Assembly: GCF_000341225.1 (NCBI RefSeq)
Contig: NZ_ANAC01000022.1
Coordinates: forward strand, 93,610 to 157,609
Length of the DNA: 64,000 nucleotides
Reading direction: 5' to 3'
DNA from: Nocardiopsis alba DSM 43377
GTDB lineage: Bacteria > Actinomycetota > Actinomycetes > Streptosporangiales > Streptosporangiaceae
In this document: positions 1-8,108 of the stretch, piece after piece
How positions within the stretch are numbered: the first letter of the stretch is position 1
Layout of the letters: the number at the start of each line of letters is the position of its first letter
The notes under the pieces: model-generated
The model's input: only the letters and a program-made list of their open reading frames with translations
Told to the model about the DNA's origin: nothing
Database searches by the model: none
Translations under genes and position numbers: made by a program

Positions 1-474
1 TTCTCCGGAGGGGACGTGAACTTTGCCAGGGCGAGGTTCACCGGCGGAGATCTGGAGTTCTTCGATACCCACTTCTCCGGAGGGGACGTGAACTTCGTCT
101 GGTCTCAGTTCGCCGACAGTGCGGTGTCCTTCATCCAGGCCCGATTCACCGGAGGGAGGGTCTCCTTCCTCGCGAACCGCTTCACCAACGGGAAAACGAT
201 CTTCGCCGAGGCCCTGTTCGGTGGAGGAGAGGTGATCTTCAGCTCGACCAGGTTCACCGGAGGGAGGGCGGACTTCGACGACACCGAGTTCAGCGGTAGC
301 GAGGTGAGTTTCCTGAGGGCCGAGTTCATCGACTGTGAGGCGAGCTTCTCTCGCGTCGACTTCAGCGATGGAAGGGTCTTCTTCGACAAGGCTTCGGAAA
401 CGTGTCCGGCCAACCTGCTCGAAGCGGTCGAGCGTGGGAAAACGGGTGTGGTCACGCTGTCCGAGGAGTGGTGA
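1..474 (+). CDS. Pentapeptide-type repeat protein, 3' part
   Basis: The reading frame is open from the first base, so the 5' end lies outside the window. The visible 157 residues are built from a roughly 12-residue unit in which phenylalanines recur five residues apart followed by a Gly/Ser-rich turn, for example SFIQARFTGGRV followed by SFLANRFTNGKT and IFAEALFGGGEV. This spacing resembles the right-handed quadrilateral beta-helix of pentapeptide-repeat proteins, with Phe at the inward-facing positions. The repeat decays into a non-repetitive 25-residue tail that ends VVTLSEEW. No catalytic motif is visible and the role is unknown; in other actinomycetes such proteins are often cytosolic and uncharacterised. 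A strong hairpin follows the stop. The fold call is fairly secure, the function is not. Confidence 0.75.
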   Translation, partial: FSGGDVNFARARFTGGDLEFFDTHFSGGDVNFVWSQFADSAVSFIQARFTGGRVSFLANRFTNGKTIFAEALFGGGEVIFSSTRFTGGRADFDDTEFSGSEVSFLRAEFIDCEASFSRVDFSDGRVFFDKASETCPANLLEAVERGKTGVVTLSEEW

Positions 475-522
475 TCGATCGACGGCGAGGAATCGGATCA
501 CGCTTGAGGGCTCCGGGGACGC

Positions 523-559
523 GAGAGGCCCCGGTGACCGATGGTCACCGGGGCCTCTC
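523..559 (-). terminator. 17-bp hairpin terminator downstream of tRNA-Tyr
   Basis: A perfect 17-bp inverted repeat (arms 523-539 and 543-559) with a three-base loop lies just past the 3' end of the minus-strand tRNA and 48 nt past the stop of the plus-strand repeat-protein gene. It lacks a long T-run, as is common in high-GC actinobacteria, and may serve both converging units. Confidence 0.75.
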
Positions 560-566
560 CCCAGGG

Positions 567-648
567 TGGCGGGTGAAGGATTCGAACCTTCGAAGGCAAA
601 GCCGACGGATTTACAGTCCGCTCCCATTGGCCGCTCGGGCAACCCGCC
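567..648 (-). tRNA. tRNA-Tyr (GTA)
   Basis: Read on the minus strand the sequence begins GGCGGGT and ends ACCCGCC plus discriminator A, giving a 7-bp acceptor stem. The anticodon arm reads ACTGTAAAT with anticodon GTA (tyrosine), and a T-arm GGTTCGAATCC is present. A long variable arm between the anticodon and T arms is expected for bacterial tRNA-Tyr and is seen here. The 3' CCA is not encoded. About 82 nt. Confidence 0.95.
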
Positions 649-873
649 TGGGATGCGGCGACGAGTGGCTCGTCGCTGCGCATGAATGACAATAGCGGAT
701 GATCGGCCTCAACCTGAAATCGATGGGCCGGGCGTGCCTTCGTCCGGTGGCTTCGGCCGCTTCGACGGGGCGGGGCTAAGCTCTGAACCCGGCCCGTACC
801 GGGCCGGACGAGACACGCACGGGTGCCCGCGGGGCCTCCGTGACCCATCAGAAGTAGCGGGGTGTGAGAGTAC

Positions 874-1371
874 GTGGCCGCCGAATCCAGTTTCGACGTG
901 GTGTCCAAGCTCGACCGGCAGGAGGTCGACAACGCCCTGAACCAGGCGGGCAAGGAGCTGTCCCAGCGGTTCGACTTCAAGGGCACCGGGACCACCATCG
1001 CCTGGCAGGGTGAGAACGGCGTCGAGATCAAGAGCGGATCCGAGGAGCGCGCCACCGCCGCTCTGGAGGTCTTCAAAGAGAAGCTGATCAAGCGCAAGAT
1101 CTCCCTGAAGGTCCTGGACGCCGCCGAGGAGCCCAAGCCCTCGGGCAAGGAGTACCGACTCCCGATCAGCCTCAAGGAGGGCATCTCCACCGAGGACGCC
1201 AAGAAGATCTCCAAGCTGATCCGCGACGAGGGCCCCAAGGGCGTCAAGGCCCAGATCCAGGGTGAGGAGCTGCGCGTCAGCTCGAAGAAGAAGGACGACC
1301 TCCAGAGCGTCATGACGCTCATCAAGGAGAAGGACTTCGACCTGGCGCTCCAGTTCGTGAACTACCGCTGA
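874..1371 (+). CDS. yajQ: YajQ family nucleotide-binding protein
   Basis: 165 residues, the usual length for the YajQ/DUF520 family. The N-terminus [20 protein letters not shown] and the segment [13 protein letters not shown] are family hallmarks, and the C-terminus ends [10 protein letters not shown], also typical. YajQ proteins have two ferredoxin-like domains and bind nucleotides; in some proteobacteria a homologue binds cyclic di-GMP and acts as a transcriptional co-regulator, but that role is not established for actinobacteria. The GTG start at 874 is chosen because it gives the canonical N-terminus. The gene stands alone, with tRNA-Tyr upstream on the other strand and htpX converging downstream. 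Confidence 0.93.
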   Translation: MAAESSFDVVSKLDRQEVDNALNQAGKELSQRFDFKGTGTTIAWQGENGVEIKSGSEERATAALEVFKEKLIKRKISLKVLDAAEEPKPSGKEYRLPISLKEGISTEDAKKISKLIRDEGPKGVKAQIQGEELRVSSKKKDDLQSVMTLIKEKDFDLALQFVNYR

Positions 1372-1452
1372 GGTCGCCCCTCGGGGTTCGGACACACGAC
1401 GGCCGCCGTCCCTTCGGGGATCGGCGGCCGTCGCCGTACGCGGGGGCCTCTC

Positions 1453-2313
1453 TCAGCCCAGGTCCCATTCCCGGTGCAGTTCCTGAAGGCGTCGGATCCG
1501 CTCGGAGACCGGCGGGTGCGCCGCGAACAACCGTCCGAGCGTGCCGGGGAACGGGTTGGTGGTCATCAGGTGGGCCGAGGCCAACAGCACCCGTTCACGG
1601 GGCAGCGGGTAGGCCCGGTTGCCCGATTCCATCCTGCGCAGGGCCGAGGCCAGCCCCAGCGGGTCCCCGGTGAGTTCGGCGGCCTTCTCGTCCGCGCGGA
1701 ACTCGCGGGCCCGTCCGACACCGAAGTAGACGACCGCCGCCGCGAGCGGCGCCAGCAGGGCCAGCAGCAGTCCGCCCAGGAGGTCGGGCATGTCCGTCTC
1801 CTCGGATTCCCCCAACGGCAGGAGGAAGGTGACGGCCGTCAGGGCGGTGATCAGGGCGGTGAGCGTCGCGGCCACCGAGCTGATCAGTGTGTCGTGCGCG
1901 CGGATGTGGGCCAGTTCGTGCGCGATGACCCCGCGCAGTTCCCGTTCCTCCAGGGTGCGCAGCAGCCCCGTGGTGCAGCACAGCGCGGCGCGCCTCGGGC
2001 TGCCTCCGGTGGCGAAGGCGTTGGGCGAACGCACCGGGGCCAGGTACAACTTGGGCATGGGCTGCCGAGCCGCCGTGGCGAGTTCACGGACGATCCGGTA
2101 GAGCTCGGGTCGTTCGATCTCGCTGACCGGCCGCGCGCGCATCGCCCGCAGGGCCAGGGACTCTCCGAAGAGGTAGACGAGGATCCCGGCGCAGAGCACC
2201 AGCGCGATCGAGAGCTGGGCGCCCTTCTGGGCCCCGCACAGCCATCCGGCCACGATGACGAGCGCCGATACTCCGGCGAACAGGCCGATCGCGCGAACCG
2301 CGTTGACGTGCAC
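1453..2313 (-). CDS. htpX: HtpX-like M48 family zinc metalloprotease
   Basis: A 286-residue integral membrane protease. Two N-terminal membrane helices (about residues 8-25 and 34-52) precede the catalytic zinc motif HELAH at residues 132-136 in VIAHELAHIRAHD. Another hydrophobic hairpin (LTALITALTAVTFLLPL and LLLALLAPLAAAVVYFGVG) follows, then the third zinc ligand region GRAREFRADEKAAE. HtpX proteases degrade misfolded membrane proteins from the cytoplasmic side. The frame extends upstream for hundreds of codons, but the GTG at 2313 has GGAGG seven bases upstream and yields the family-standard length, so the upstream extension is rejected. It is divergent from korA, with about 490 bp between. 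Confidence 0.92.
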   Translation of the reverse strand: MHVNAVRAIGLFAGVSALVIVAGWLCGAQKGAQLSIALVLCAGILVYLFGESLALRAMRARPVSEIERPELYRIVRELATAARQPMPKLYLAPVRSPNAFATGGSPRRAALCCTTGLLRTLEERELRGVIAHELAHIRAHDTLISSVAATLTALITALTAVTFLLPLGESEETDMPDLLGGLLLALLAPLAAAVVYFGVGRAREFRADEKAAELTGDPLGLASALRRMESGNRAYPLPRERVLLASAHLMTTNPFPGTLGRLFAAHPPVSERIRRLQELHREWDLG

Positions 2314-2800
2314 GCGCCCTCCTTCCGCTGTCCACCGCTGTCCGACTTTTGTTGCGTACATGGTGACAAACGTGCGGGTCGACGTCTGACGTTCCCCATG
2401 TGACCGACCGGTGTCCATCGCTCTCGGCCGGCCCGGCGGCACGGGGGAACGGGTCGATGTGACAATCGCCACCCGCCTCGACCCCGTGAGCACTCGACGA
2501 CCTATAGTGCGAACGTGGCCCTCGTCACCGAACGCACCGCGGAGGTGGGACCCTCCCTCCCCCCGGTGTGTCGTGGGCCGTGTCGTCATGGGCCGTCGCC
2601 CTCCCACGACCCGGCCGCGGTCCCGTACCGCACGACGCCATGTCGGGTTGGCGCATCCGGCGTGCGCGGGGTCACGGCAGCATGTCCCTTCCGTCCCCGA
2701 CCACGACGATCGGCCCGCGGCCGGTGTGGCCGGGTCGGGACGCACACCGAGCGCCGCCGCCTTCACGACCGGCGGCTCACCGAGGAGGTCGTCGATCTCA
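2314..2800. other. Divergent intergenic region between htpX and korA
   Basis: 487 bp without a convincing gene. It should hold the htpX promoter on the minus strand and the korA promoter on the plus strand. A TATAGT hexamer at 2503-2508 is a good actinobacterial -10; if used, korA has a leader of about 285 nt. No riboswitch or strong hairpin was recognised in the leader. Confidence 0.5.
2503..2508 (+). promoter_or_regulatory. Candidate -10 element for korA
   Basis: TATAGT matches the SigA-type -10 (TAnnnT). No convincing -35 is seen at 17-18 bp. The projected start site is close to 2515, where a GTG-initiated frame begins that runs into korA out of frame; that frame does not look protein-like. 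Confidence 0.4.
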
Positions 2801-4651
2801 GTGGCCAAACAGATCGAACAACTCGACCGCGTCATCATCCGCTTCGCCGGCGACTCCGGCGACGGCATGCAGTTGACCGGTGACCGGTTCACCCAGGAGA
2901 CCGCTTCGTTCGGCAACGACCTGTCGACCCTGCCGAACTTCCCCGCGGAGATCCGCGCCCCGGCGGGCACCCTTCCGGGGGTCTCCAGTTTCCAGTTGCA
3001 CTTCGCCGACCACGACATCGTGACCCCGGGGGACGCCCCCGACGTCCTGGTGGCGATGAACCCCGCCGCCCTCAAGGCCAATCTCGGCGACCTTCCCAAG
3101 GGCGCCACGATCATCGTCAACACCGACGAGTTCACCACCCGGAGTCTGGCCAAGGTCGGCTACGAGAGCGACCCGCTCACCGATGGGACCCTCGACGGTT
3201 TCAAGGTCAGCGCCGCCGGGCTGACGTCGATGACGGTGGCCGCCCTGACCGACATCGACATCTCGAAGAAGGACGCCCAACGCGCGAAGAACATGTTCGC
3301 GTTGGGGCTGCTGTCCTGGATGTACAACCGGCCGACGGAGGGGACGGTCTCGTTCCTGAGGTCGAAGTTCGCGCGCAGACCGGAGATCCTCGCGGCCAAC
3401 CTCGCCGCGTTCAAGGCCGGATGGAACTTCGGCGAGACCACCGAGGACTTCGCGGTCTCCTATGAGATCAAGCCGGCCCGTCTCCCCTCGGGCACCTACC
3501 GCAACATCACCGGGAACCTGGCCACCGCCTATGGGCTGATCGCGGGTTCTCGGCGTTCGGGGCTGCCCCTGTTCCTGGGCTCGTACCCGATCACTCCGGC
3601 CTCGGACATCCTGCACGAACTGTCCCGGCACAAGCGGTTCGGGGTCCGGACCTTCCAGGCCGAGGACGAGATCGCCGGGGTCGGCGCGGCCCTGGGCGCC
3701 TCGTTCGGCGGTTCGCTCGGTGTCACGACCACCTCGGGTCCGGGCATGGTGCTCAAGCAGGAGGCCGTCGGGTTGGCGGTGATGACCGAGCTTCCGCTGG
3801 TCGTCGTCGACGTGCAGCGGGCCGGACCGAGCACGGGGATGCCCACCAAGACCGAGCAGACGGATCTGTTGATGGCCCTGTACGGGCGCAACGGCGAGTC
3901 CCCGGTACCCGTGGTGGCGCCCTCCTCCCCCGCCGACTGTTTCGACACGGCGGTGGAGGCGGTCCGGTTGGCCGTCGAGTACCGGACCCCGGTGATCATG
4001 CTCTCCGACGGCTACCTGGCCAACGGCTCCGAGCCCTGGCGGCTGCCGAGGGTGTCGGAACTGCCGACGATCGATCCGGGGTTCGCCACCGAGGCCAACG
4101 GCCCGGACGGGACCTTCCTGCCCTACCTGCGGGACGAGGAGACCCTGGCCCGCCCTTGGGCGGTGCCGGGCACGCCGGGTCTGGAGCACCGGATCGGCGG
4201 GATCGAGAAGCACGCCGAGACCGGGGACATCTCCTACACCCCGTCCAACCACGACCTGATGGTCCGCACACGGCAGGCCAAGATCGACGCGATCGCCCGG
4301 AGCCTTCCACCGCTGGAGGTGTCCGACCCCACCGGCGACGCCCGTGTCCTCGTCCTCGGCTGGGGCGGGACCTACGGGTCGATCACCGCGGCCGTACGGC
4401 GCGTACGCCGATCGGGCGGCCGGGTGGCCCAGGCCCATCTGCGTCATCTCAACCCGTTCCCCGCCGACCTCGGCGAGGTCCTGCGCCGCTACGACCGGGT
4501 CGTGGTCCCCGAGATCAACCTGGGCCAGCTGGCGCTGCTGTTGCGCGGCCGCTTCATGGTCGACGTCATCGGTTACAACAAGGTCCGCGGCCTGCCCTTC
4601 AAGGCCGAAGAGCTCGCGTCCGTCGTGCAGGAGGTCATCGACCGTGACTGA
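2801..4651 (+). CDS. korA: 2-oxoacid (2-oxoglutarate-type):ferredoxin oxidoreductase, alpha subunit with fused gamma domain
   Basis: 616 residues. The N-terminal domain starts with VIIRFAGDSGDGMQLTGDRF, the gamma-domain signature of 2-oxoacid:acceptor oxidoreductases. It is followed by the pyruvate-flavodoxin/ferredoxin oxidoreductase-type TPP-binding alpha domain (LFLGSYPITPASDILHELS; TTSGPGMVLKQEAVGLAV). With KorB it oxidatively decarboxylates a 2-oxoacid, probably 2-oxoglutarate, to the acyl-CoA while reducing ferredoxin; the fused gamma-alpha plus separate beta layout is the CoA-dependent actinobacterial KGOR type. The GTG at 2801 is preceded by GAGGAGG and gives the family start MAKQIEQLDRV. 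The 3' end overlaps korB by 8 nt, implying translational coupling. No ferredoxin gene lies alongside. Confidence 0.92.
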   Translation: MAKQIEQLDRVIIRFAGDSGDGMQLTGDRFTQETASFGNDLSTLPNFPAEIRAPAGTLPGVSSFQLHFADHDIVTPGDAPDVLVAMNPAALKANLGDLPKGATIIVNTDEFTTRSLAKVGYESDPLTDGTLDGFKVSAAGLTSMTVAALTDIDISKKDAQRAKNMFALGLLSWMYNRPTEGTVSFLRSKFARRPEILAANLAAFKAGWNFGETTEDFAVSYEIKPARLPSGTYRNITGNLATAYGLIAGSRRSGLPLFLGSYPITPASDILHELSRHKRFGVRTFQAEDEIAGVGAALGASFGGSLGVTTTSGPGMVLKQEAVGLAVMTELPLVVVDVQRAGPSTGMPTKTEQTDLLMALYGRNGESPVPVVAPSSPADCFDTAVEAVRLAVEYRTPVIMLSDGYLANGSEPWRLPRVSELPTIDPGFATEANGPDGTFLPYLRDEETLARPWAVPGTPGLEHRIGGIEKHAETGDISYTPSNHDLMVRTRQAKIDAIARSLPPLEVSDPTGDARVLVLGWGGTYGSITAAVRRVRRSGGRVAQAHLRHLNPFPADLGEVLRRYDRVVVPEINLGQLALLLRGRFMVDVIGYNKVRGLPFKAEELASVVQEVIDRD

Positions 4652-5729
4652 GAATCCGAACGGGGCCCGGAACGGGCACTCGGGACACGTGGCGGCGTCG
4701 GCCGGACTGCGTCTGGTGCCCACGACGGACACCGTCTACAAGATGAAGGACTTCAAGTCGGATCAGGAGGTGCGCTGGTGTCCGGGCTGTGGCGACTACG
4801 CGATCCTGGCCGCCTTCCAGTCCTTCCTTCCTCGTCTCGGGATTCCACGCGAGAACATCGTGATGGTGTCCGGGATCGGCTGCTCCTCCCGGTTCCCGTA
4901 CTACCTGAGCACCTACGGGATGCACTCGATCCACGGGCGCGCCCCGGCGATCGCGACGGGGTTGGCGGCGAGCCGGCCCGACCTGTCGGTATGGGTGATC
5001 ACCGGTGACGGCGACGGTCTGTCCATCGGCGGCAACCACCTCATCCACGCGCTGCGCCGCAACGTCAACATCAACATCCTGCTGTTCAACAACCGGATCT
5101 ACGGGTTGACCAAGGGCCAGTACTCCCCCACCTCCGAGACGGGCAAGGTCACCAAGTCCTCGCCGGCGGGGTCGCTCGACCACCCCTTCAACCCGGTGTC
5201 CCTGGCGCTGGGGGCCGAGGCCGGTTTCGTGGCGCGGACCGTGGACTCCGATCGTGCGCACCTGACGTCGGTGCTGCGCGCGGCGGCCGATCACCCCGGA
5301 GCGTCCTTCGTGGAGATCTACCAGAACTGCCCGATCTTCAACGACGACGCGTTCGAACCCTTGAAGGAGCCCTCCTCCCGTGATCTGCGGCTGCTGCGGA
5401 TGGAGCACGGGGAGCCGCTGCGGCTGGGCCCGGACCGGGGCGTGGTGGCCGGGGACTTCGGCGGCCTGGAGGTGGCGGACGTGGCCGAGGTCGGCGAGGA
5501 CCGGCTGATCAGACACGACGCGCACCGTGAGGACCCCGGGTACGCGTTCGCGCTGTCCCGACTGGACCGGCCGGCGTTCGAACACGTGCCGATCGGGGTG
5601 TTCCGGGACGTGCGTCGACCGGTCTACGACGAGCTGCTGAACGAGCAGATCGAGGACGCGCGGGCCGAGCACGGCGACGGTGACCTGGAGGCCCTGTTGG
5701 CGGGCGGGGACACCTGGACCGTGGAGTAG
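4644..5729 (+). CDS. korB: 2-oxoacid:ferredoxin oxidoreductase, beta subunit
   Basis: 361 residues; partner of KorA. The thiamine diphosphate/Mg motif begins GDGD at residues 121-124 and ends NN at 149-150, and the WCPGCGDY motif (46-52) supplies cysteines that ligate the [4Fe-4S] cluster together with C80 in SGIGCSSR. The N-terminus carries about 25 extra polar residues before TDTVYKMKDF. The GTG start at 4644 overlaps the end of korA. The pair gives the cell a ferredoxin-reducing route through the TCA cycle alongside or instead of the NAD-linked 2-oxoglutarate dehydrogenase. Confidence 0.93.
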   Translation: MTENPNGARNGHSGHVAASAGLRLVPTTDTVYKMKDFKSDQEVRWCPGCGDYAILAAFQSFLPRLGIPRENIVMVSGIGCSSRFPYYLSTYGMHSIHGRAPAIATGLAASRPDLSVWVITGDGDGLSIGGNHLIHALRRNVNINILLFNNRIYGLTKGQYSPTSETGKVTKSSPAGSLDHPFNPVSLALGAEAGFVARTVDSDRAHLTSVLRAAADHPGASFVEIYQNCPIFNDDAFEPLKEPSSRDLRLLRMEHGEPLRLGPDRGVVAGDFGGLEVADVAEVGEDRLIRHDAHREDPGYAFALSRLDRPAFEHVPIGVFRDVRRPVYDELLNEQIEDARAEHGDGDLEALLAGGDTWTVE

Positions 5730-5820
5730 GCGGTATTCCCCCGGGCGGCGTCGAGAAGTTCACAGGCCCGCCCGGGTCGCCGTCCGGGCTCCGCCCGGGG
5801 TGAGGCAATACGCTTCCCCC

Positions 5821-6483
5821 ATGCGTATCGTCATCGCCGGAGGGCACGGAAAGATCGCTCTGAGTCTGGCCAGGGCCCTGGCCGACCGCGGGGACACCCC
5901 CGTCGCCCTCATCCGTAACCCCGACCATTCCCAGGACGTCGTCGACGCCGGGGCCGAGCCGGTCGTGATCGACCTGGAGCGGGCCACCGTCACCGAGCTG
6001 ACCGAGCGGATCATGGGCGCCGACGCCGTGGTGTTCGCGGCCGGCGCCGGCCCGGGCAGTGGCGCGGCCCGTAAGGAGACCGTCGACCACAAGGCGGCGG
6101 TCCTGACCGCCGACGCGGCAGCGCTGGCCGGTGTGCGCCGCCTGATCCAGATCTCGGCCATCGACGTGGACCGTCCGGTGGCCGAGGACGCCGACGAGGT
6201 CTGGAGGGCCTACGTCGCGGCGAAGAAGGCGGCCGACGACGACCTGCGCGGACGCGACCTCGACCTGGACTGGACGATCCTGCGTCCAGGGAGGTTGACC
6301 GATGAGGCCGGCACCGGTCTGGTCGATCTGGGCGAGGAGGTGGAGCGTTCCTCGGTCTCCCGTGCGGACGTGGCCGCCGTGATCGTCGCCCTTCTGGACG
6401 AACCAGGTACCGTCGGCCGGGTTCTCAATCTGGTGAACGGTGGAACACCCGTCGTCGAGGCCGTGCGCGCCATCGCCGAGTGA
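5821..6483 (+). CDS. NAD(P)-binding atypical short-chain reductase (SDR_a5-like)
   Basis: 220 residues with an N-terminal Rossmann nucleotide site MRIVIAGGHGKIA, followed by the pattern of a YwnB/YhfK-type NAD(P)H-binding protein: VVFAAGAGPGSG, LIQISAID and TILRPGRLTDE. These small single-domain proteins are widespread; substrates are mostly unknown. A typical catalytic YxxxK is replaced by YVAAKKAA at the usual place (Tyr and Lys spaced YxxxK), so reductase activity is possible. The ATG at 5821 gives the glycine-rich loop directly at the N-terminus. Not obviously in an operon with korB, from which it is separated by 91 bp. Confidence 0.85.
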   Translation: MRIVIAGGHGKIALSLARALADRGDTPVALIRNPDHSQDVVDAGAEPVVIDLERATVTELTERIMGADAVVFAAGAGPGSGAARKETVDHKAAVLTADAAALAGVRRLIQISAIDVDRPVAEDADEVWRAYVAAKKAADDDLRGRDLDLDWTILRPGRLTDEAGTGLVDLGEEVERSSVSRADVAAVIVALLDEPGTVGRVLNLVNGGTPVVEAVRAIAE

Positions 6484-6659
6484 GTCGCTTCCGGGGGCTT
6501 CCCGAGCGGAGGGGTTCTGTCGGTCTCTGTGGCCAGATGCACCTATAGGGGGCATGATGGAGGCGGAGCCCGGCGGACCCCCGTCATGGTGGACGCGGAC
6601 GACCGGGAACGAACCCGACGGGTGGACCAGCTCCGAAGAGCAGATGGGTACGGTTATTC

Positions 6660-7196
6660 ATGAGCGTCACACAGGTCGTGAGGGACAGCACGGTCGTCGA
6701 ACACGCGAAGGTCGCCGCGCAGCAGAAGCGCCGGATGTTCATCATCCAGTTGGAGGTCAACGCGTACGACGACGCCTCCAGCAAACTGCGTCCCGGACTG
6801 ACCCGCATCCTCGAGGGGATCGAGGAGGCCGGCTGGCGCCTGGACCTGATCACTCCGAGCGAGGACGGCGAGTCCAAGGCGGCGCGTCTGTTCATCTTCC
6901 GCCCGGACGAGGACGCGAAGGACGCGAAGGCGGAACAGGCCGAGGCCCGAAAGCCCCAGCAGCCGCAGCCTCATGACCACTCCGGGCAACAGCAGGCCTA
7001 CCCGCAGCATCCCACCGGCGCCCAGCAGCAGGACCCGTACGCGGGTTACGGCCAGGGTTACGGTCAGCCTCAGCAGCCGTACCCGGGTTACGACCAGCAG
7101 CAGTACCCCGGCTACGGACAGCAGCCCGGTTACGGCCAGCAGCAACAGCCCGGCTACGGGCAGCAGTACCCGGGGTACGGCCAGCAAGGCTGGTGA
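6660..7196 (+). CDS. Conserved hypothetical protein with Tyr/Gly/Gln-rich low-complexity tail
   Basis: 178 residues in two parts. Residues 1 to about 80 look folded (RRMFIIQLEVNAYDD, LRPGLTRILEGIEEAGWRLD, ARLFIFRP) and resemble the small alpha/beta domain of DUF4177-like proteins, though I do not recognise the family with confidence. A charged linker (EDAKDAKAEQAEARK) leads into about 75 residues almost free of hydrophobics other than Tyr, made of PGYGQQ-type repeats and ending GYGQQGW. Such composition is typical of disordered, self-associating (prion-like) segments. No signal peptide or membrane segment. A 13-bp hairpin terminator follows immediately. Function unknown. Confidence 0.75.
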   Translation: MSVTQVVRDSTVVEHAKVAAQQKRRMFIIQLEVNAYDDASSKLRPGLTRILEGIEEAGWRLDLITPSEDGESKAARLFIFRPDEDAKDAKAEQAEARKPQQPQPHDHSGQQQAYPQHPTGAQQQDPYAGYGQGYGQPQQPYPGYDQQQYPGYGQQPGYGQQQQPGYGQQYPGYGQQGW

Positions 7197-7210
7197 CCCC
7201 TCGCCTCTCG

Positions 7211-7243
7211 GGGCCCGCACGGCATCGCCGTGCGGGCCCTTTC
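7211..7243 (+). terminator. 13-bp hairpin terminator
   Basis: Perfect arms 7211-7223 and 7227-7239 with a three-base loop, followed by TTTCT, 15 nt after the stop of the Tyr/Gly/Gln-rich protein gene. Confidence 0.85.
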
Positions 7244-7518
7244 TCTTGTTCGGCCCCCGCCTTTCACAGATCCCTCATGTCGGACACTCGAGGGTTCCGA
7301 TGCATTCGCCAGAAACCTGTTTCAGTCACGCTTTCGGTTGTGTAACGCCCGAGGGCAAGAAGCTGCGATATGTCCGTCATGCCACTCGGTAAGCCGAGAA
7401 AACTTTGGGGAAACTCTGGATTCTTGCGTGAAACTACTTCGAGCACCCTTCCGACTACGCTAAGTTAATTCCGGCGGCTGCAGCCAACCCGTTTCTGCAC
7501 TTCCGAAAGGTGACCTAC

Positions 7519-7731
7519 ATGTCCCGTATCGCCAAGGTTTCCGGCTTCGTTCTGGCCACCGGCCTCGCCCTCGGCGCCTTCACCGGCACCGCCGCCGCGG
7601 ACAACAACGCCAAGGTCCAGAACATCACCATCCCGGTCTGCATCGACGTTCTGAAGGCCTCCGGCGTCAGCGCCAGCGGCTGCAACGTCGTCGACTGGGA
7701 CGCGACCTCGGGCATCGCCGTTCACGACTAG
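7519..7731 (+). CDS. Small secreted two-cysteine protein, copy 1
   Basis: 70 residues. A Sec signal peptide (MSRIAKVSGFVLATGLALGA, then cleavage after TGTAAA) would release a mature peptide of about 43 residues beginning DNNAKVQN. The mature part has two cysteines 14 positions apart (VCIDVLKASG ... SGCNVVDWD) and ends SGIAVHD. The size, the two cysteines and the tandem arrangement recall short chaplins of spore-forming actinomycetes, but the chaplin core is absent, so I do not assign it. The ATG at 7519 has AAAGG eight bases upstream and is preferred over the in-frame GTG at 7510. A second copy follows 69 bp downstream. Function unknown; a cell-surface or secreted role is inferred from the signal peptide. 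Confidence 0.8.
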   Translation: MSRIAKVSGFVLATGLALGAFTGTAAADNNAKVQNITIPVCIDVLKASGVSASGCNVVDWDATSGIAVHD

Positions 7732-7800
7732 GAAGAACGGGTCGTCCCGACGCAGCCGCCACCACCGACCGCACACAGCGAACCGAAAAGGAACATCACC

Positions 7801-8016
7801 ATGAAGCGCATCGCCTCCGTCTCCGGCCTCATCCTCGCCACCGGTCTCGCCCTGGGCGCCATGTCCGGCACCGCCGCCGCCGACAACAACGCCAACATCC
7901 AGAACATCACCGTGCCGATCTGCGCCGACGTGATCGCCTTCACCGGCTTCAGCTCCGAGGGCTGCAACGTCATCTCCAACGACATCCACTCCGGCATCGC
8001 CGTCCTGGACCACTAG
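7801..8016 (+). CDS. Small secreted two-cysteine protein, copy 2
   Basis: 71 residues and a clear paralogue of the preceding gene: same signal peptide pattern (MKRIASVSGLILATGLALGA), same mature start DNNANIQNIT, the same two cysteines (PICADV ... EGCNVIS) and the same end SGIAVLDH. The identical spacing of the cysteines suggests one conserved disulphide. AAAAGGA lies about ten bases upstream of the ATG. With the first copy it probably forms a bicistronic unit closed by the strong hairpin downstream. Substitutions are concentrated between the cysteines, which may mean divergence of the exposed loop. Confidence 0.8.
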   Translation: MKRIASVSGLILATGLALGAMSGTAAADNNANIQNITVPICADVIAFTGFSSEGCNVISNDIHSGIAVLDH

Positions 8017-8039
8017 TCCACGCCCTCGCGCGTCGACAC

Positions 8040-8075
8040 ACGCGGGGCCCGGCCTTCCACGGCCGGGCCCCGCGT
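8040..8075 (+). terminator. 15-bp hairpin terminator
   Basis: Arms 8040-8054 and 8061-8075 around a six-base loop, between the end of the small secreted protein pair and the converging GNAT gene; likely bidirectional. Confidence 0.8.
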
Positions 8076-8108
8076 TCGTGTTCTCCGTTCGGAGGCGTCC
8101 TGGGACCC

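Noticed and set aside
527..650. Second tRNA or a small RNA beside tRNA-Tyr
   Set aside because: Only the single cloverleaf and its hairpin terminator are supported.
2314..3153. Very long minus-strand frame upstream of htpX
   Set aside because: Runs opposite to korA through high-GC sequence without stops; the protein is Arg/Pro/Ser-rich and unlike any family, and a good ribosome site exists at the htpX GTG at 2313.
7519..8016. Assignment of the two small secreted proteins as chaplins
   Set aside because: The chaplin core with its Gly-Asn rich NVCGN-type segment is absent and cysteine spacing differs.
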